Shown one piece after another: positions 8,802 through 12,500 of a stretch of 12,500 bases of DNA. A model generated the notes under the pieces. That model saw only the letters and a list, made by a program, of their open reading frames with translations, searched no databases and had not been told where the DNA came from. The translations under genes and the position numbers were made by a program. Source of the stretch: Saprospiraceae bacterium (GTDB lineage: Bacteria; Bacteroidota; Bacteroidia; Chitinophagales; Saprospiraceae); the NCBI GenBank assembly GCA_016717105.1, contig JADKGF010000014.1:1-12500 (forward strand), given 5' to 3'. Each line of letters starts with the position of its first letter. Positions within the stretch are counted from its first letter, which is position 1.

Positions 8802-8834
8802 TTTGTTAATTTGTAGCTTAGACGACTATTTTTA
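8802..8834 (+). promoter_or_regulatory. Promoter candidate for nadE
   Basis: TTTG (8802-8805) and TATTTTTA (8827-8834) fit the Bacteroidota -33/-7 pattern with a 21-bp spacer; the last base of the -7 box differs. It would give a leader of about 90 bases before the ATG at 8932. No comparably good pair was found for the divergent M36 gene in the same 8708-8931 region. Confidence 0.3.
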
Positions 8835-8931
8835 CAAAATCAAATGCTTTTACCTGAAATTAAATTCAACAGTTATCAAAACAAAATCACATTCTGATTG
8901 TATTTGTTGGGTATTTAATTAAAAAATAAAT

Positions 8932-10569
8932 ATGAAAATCAGCATAGCACAACTCAATTATCACATTGGAAATTTTGAAGGCAATACAGCCAAGATGATA
9001 GATGCCATAAAACTTGCGAAAGAGCAAGGTTCGGATATTGTTTGTTTTAGTGAATTAGCAACATGCGGATATCCGCCAAGAGATTTTTTAGAATTTGATG
9101 ACTTTATACATTTATCAGATGAGTGCATTCAACAATTATGCGCATACGCTAACGGTATAGCAATCGTAGTGGGTGCACCGTCACATAATCTGGATCCCAA
9201 AGGGAAAAATCTTTTTAATTCGGTTTATTTTTTGGCTGATAATAAAATTCAATTTGTCCAACACAAAACTTTATTACCTACCTACGATGTATTTGATGAA
9301 TACCGGTATTTTGAACCTGCTAAAGAGTGGAATGTAGTAGAATTCCAGGGTAAAAAAATTGCCTTGACAGTTTGTGAAGATATTTGGGATGTAGGGACTG
9401 ACGATCCTCTCTATACAATTATTCCATTGGATGAAATGCAAAAACATAATCCAGATTTTATTATCAATGTGTCAGCGTCACCCTTCAATTTTGAACATGC
9501 TCATGCGCGAATACACACAGTACGTGCGAATGTTGCCCGATATCAAATACCCATGTTCTATGTTAATCATTGTGGCGCACAAACCGAATTAATTTTTGAC
9601 GGAGGTAGCATAGTTATGTCCGGAAAAGGAACCTTAGTAGATGAATTACCGTATTTTGAGGAATGTATCAGGCATTATGAGCTTACTGATGTAGTAAATG
9701 CCACAGTAAACTCAGAACAACCAAAAAATAAAATGACCCTTATTCATGATGCTATTGTAATGGGTCTTAAAGATTACTTTCGAAAACTTGGTTTTAACAA
9801 AGCTATTTTGGGCCTTTCAGGTGGAATAGATTCAGCAGTTACAGCAGTTCTGGCAGCAAGAGCCTTAGGGCCAGAAAATGTTCGTGTTATACTCATGCCT
9901 TCGCAATTTAGTACAGGACACTCCGTGGATGATGCGCTCGGCCTAGTAAATAAATTGGGAATAGCGCATGATATTATTCCTATAAAAGATATGTATGACG
10001 CTTTTATGGAAAAATTATCGCCCATCTTTGGGGATTTGCCCTTTAATGTAACTGAGGAAAATATTCAAGCTAGAGTCCGCGGTATATTAAACATGGCAAT
10101 TTCAAACAAATTTGGCCACATACTCCTAAATACAACCAATAAAAGTGAAATGGCTGTAGGATATGGGACACTTTATGGCGATTTATGTGGAGGTCTGTCT
10201 GTCATAGGTGATGTATATAAAACTGAAGTTTATGAACTGGCTCGCTATATTAATAAAGATGAAGAAATCATTCCATTAAATTCTATAGTGAAACCACCAT
10301 CTGCAGAATTAAGGCCAAATCAAAAAGACAGTGACAGTCTTCCTGATTATGATACTTTGGACCCAATTTTATATCAATACGTAGAAAAAAGACAAGGTCC
10401 ACAAGATATCATAGATATGGGTTACGATCCTGCATTAGTGAAAAGAATCCTAAGATTGGTAAATATCAATGAATTTAAAAGGTATCAAACAGCTCCAGTC
10501 CTTAGAATAAGTACAAAAGCATTTGGTATGGGCAGGAGAATGCCCATTGTAGGCAAATATTTGAGTTAA
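8932..10569 (+). CDS. nadE: Glutamine-dependent NAD+ synthetase
   Basis: A 545-residue cytoplasmic enzyme for the last step of NAD+ synthesis, ATP-dependent amidation of nicotinic acid adenine dinucleotide using ammonia from glutamine. The N-terminal nitrilase-type glutaminase domain (about 1-260) has the Glu-Lys-Cys triad: Glu41 in CFSELATCGYPPRDF, Lys112 in HKTLLPTYDVFDE, Cys148 in ALTVCEDIWD. The synthetase domain (about 265-545) has the ATP-pyrophosphatase loop LGLSGGIDS (293-301) and the conserved LNTTNKSEMAVGYGTLYGD (399-417). Length and order fit the fused bacterial form; no separate glutaminase is needed. The ATG at 8932 follows an A-rich tract (aattaaaaaataaat) without a Shine-Dalgarno, normal for this phylum, and the protein starts MKISIAQLNYHIG as relatives do. 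It is monocistronic, divergent from the M36 gene and convergent with the rRNA operon. Confidence 0.97.
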   Translation: MKISIAQLNYHIGNFEGNTAKMIDAIKLAKEQGSDIVCFSELATCGYPPRDFLEFDDFIHLSDECIQQLCAYANGIAIVVGAPSHNLDPKGKNLFNSVYFLADNKIQFVQHKTLLPTYDVFDEYRYFEPAKEWNVVEFQGKKIALTVCEDIWDVGTDDPLYTIIPLDEMQKHNPDFIINVSASPFNFEHAHARIHTVRANVARYQIPMFYVNHCGAQTELIFDGGSIVMSGKGTLVDELPYFEECIRHYELTDVVNATVNSEQPKNKMTLIHDAIVMGLKDYFRKLGFNKAILGLSGGIDSAVTAVLAARALGPENVRVILMPSQFSTGHSVDDALGLVNKLGIAHDIIPIKDMYDAFMEKLSPIFGDLPFNVTEENIQARVRGILNMAISNKFGHILLNTTNKSEMAVGYGTLYGDLCGGLSVIGDVYKTEVYELARYINKDEEIIPLNSIVKPPSAELRPNQKDSDSLPDYDTLDPILYQYVEKRQGPQDIIDMGYDPALVKRILRLVNINEFKRYQTAPVLRISTKAFGMGRRMPIVGKYLS

Positions 10570-10943
10570 ATAATATCAATTCTAGATACCATATTGATTA
10601 GAATACATTAAGCAAAAAAAGCCTATGCATTTGTTTCCCTGCAAATTGAAAGTAATTCAATAGTTAATATTCTATCCTAAAAATGTTTTGAAAGGTCATG
10701 TTATATATAGAAACTTAAATAATTCATTACATAGTTTATCCATTATTTTCAAAGATTGTACAAGCTAATCTTAAAATATTAAATAAACCTAAGTCTCATT
10801 CTGATTTAGTTTTACGCTAGTCAACACCAAGCTTATTTTGGGTATTTAAGCAATAATAATTATAAGAATATTATAGTATCAAAGCCTTTAATAATTAATA
10901 ATATATAAATACTGTAGAAATTTTATGTACACCCTAAAATGGA
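10570..10943. other. AT-rich intergenic region between nadE and the rRNA operon
   Basis: About 370 bp with many stops in all frames and no convincing gene, tRNA or repeat. A weak 6-bp inverted repeat (ATCAAT/ATTGAT) just after the nadE stop has no T-tract, so I do not call it a terminator. I see no intrinsic terminator for nadE here. Confidence 0.6.
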
Positions 10944-10977
10944 AAGAGCTTCCTGGGTATTTCACCAGGAAGCTCTT
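10934..10977 (-). terminator. rRNA operon terminator
   Basis: Perfect 13-bp stem AAGAGCTTCCTGG (10944-10956) with CCAGGAAGCTCTT (10965-10977) and an 8-base loop. On the minus strand it comes about 8 bases after the 5S 3' end and is followed by a short, interrupted T-rich tract (tccatttt). Its place right after 5S makes it the end of the operon. Confidence 0.85.
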
Positions 10978-10984
10978 ATAAAAA

Positions 10985-11092
<108 letters not shown>

Positions 11093-11218
11093 TCGTCTTT
11101 AAGTATCCAGATTTTTTATCCACATACCCAAATATCTCTTTATTTCATGACAGTCGGGAGAAAATTTTCAATTCACGATTCCTAGAATAATCTCAAGGTC
11201 TTGCTCTTTTTAAAAAAA
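11093..11218 (-). other. 23S-5S internal transcribed spacer
   Basis: About 125 bp of AT-rich sequence between the 23S 3' end and 5S 5' end. No tRNA fold or conserved tRNA motif is visible. Confidence 0.7.

Positions 11219-12500
<1,282 letters not shown>

Noticed and set aside
10570..10620. Terminator after nadE
   Set aside because: Only a weak 6-bp AT pairing (ATCAAT/ATTGAT) without a following T-tract.
11093..11218. tRNA in the 23S-5S spacer
   Set aside because: No GTTCGA-type T-loop, no acceptor pairing and AT-rich throughout.

Overview
The window looks like a low-G+C member of the phylum Bacteroidota. The evidence is two type IX secretion (T9SS) C-terminal sorting domains, start codons preceded by A-rich tracts instead of Shine-Dalgarno sequences, promoter-like TTTG/TAnnTTT pairs, and the combination of M16 and M36 secreted metallopeptidases. 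The class cannot be fixed from this window; a Saprospiria- or Chitinophagia-like lineage is only a guess.

Left part (1-4303): a zone of gene decay. It starts with a frameshifted N-terminal piece of an IS4-type transposase (minus strand, running off the window). A tiny lipoprotein-like ORF follows (397-531). Next is a secreted T9SS cargo gene broken by several frameshifts (561-1476), ending at a clear terminator. Then comes a two-unit M16 (pitrilysin-like) peptidase gene (1676-4303), interrupted by an internal deletion of roughly 40 codons plus frame changes and an in-frame TGA, and also followed by a strong terminator.

Middle (4500-8930): a small uncharacterised lipoprotein gene (4582-4968) converges on a large intact M36 fungalysin-type secreted protease (8707-5093, minus strand). 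The two share a bidirectional terminator, and an unexplained interrupted inverted repeat lies next to it. An intergenic region of about 220 bp separates the protease from the divergent nadE.

Right part (8932-12500): nadE, encoding glutamine-dependent NAD+ synthetase, is intact and converges on the 3' end of an rRNA operon. That operon is transcribed right to left: 23S rRNA (3' portion only), a short spacer without tRNA, 5S rRNA, then a 13-bp perfect terminator hairpin.

The genes do not form one operon or pathway. The shared theme is export of degradative proteins (M16, M36, a T9SS cargo, lipoproteins) beside two housekeeping loci. I found no CRISPR array, phage, toxin-antitoxin or defence system, and nothing that looks like a wholly new system. 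The most notable signal is the contrast between the broken left part and the intact right part.
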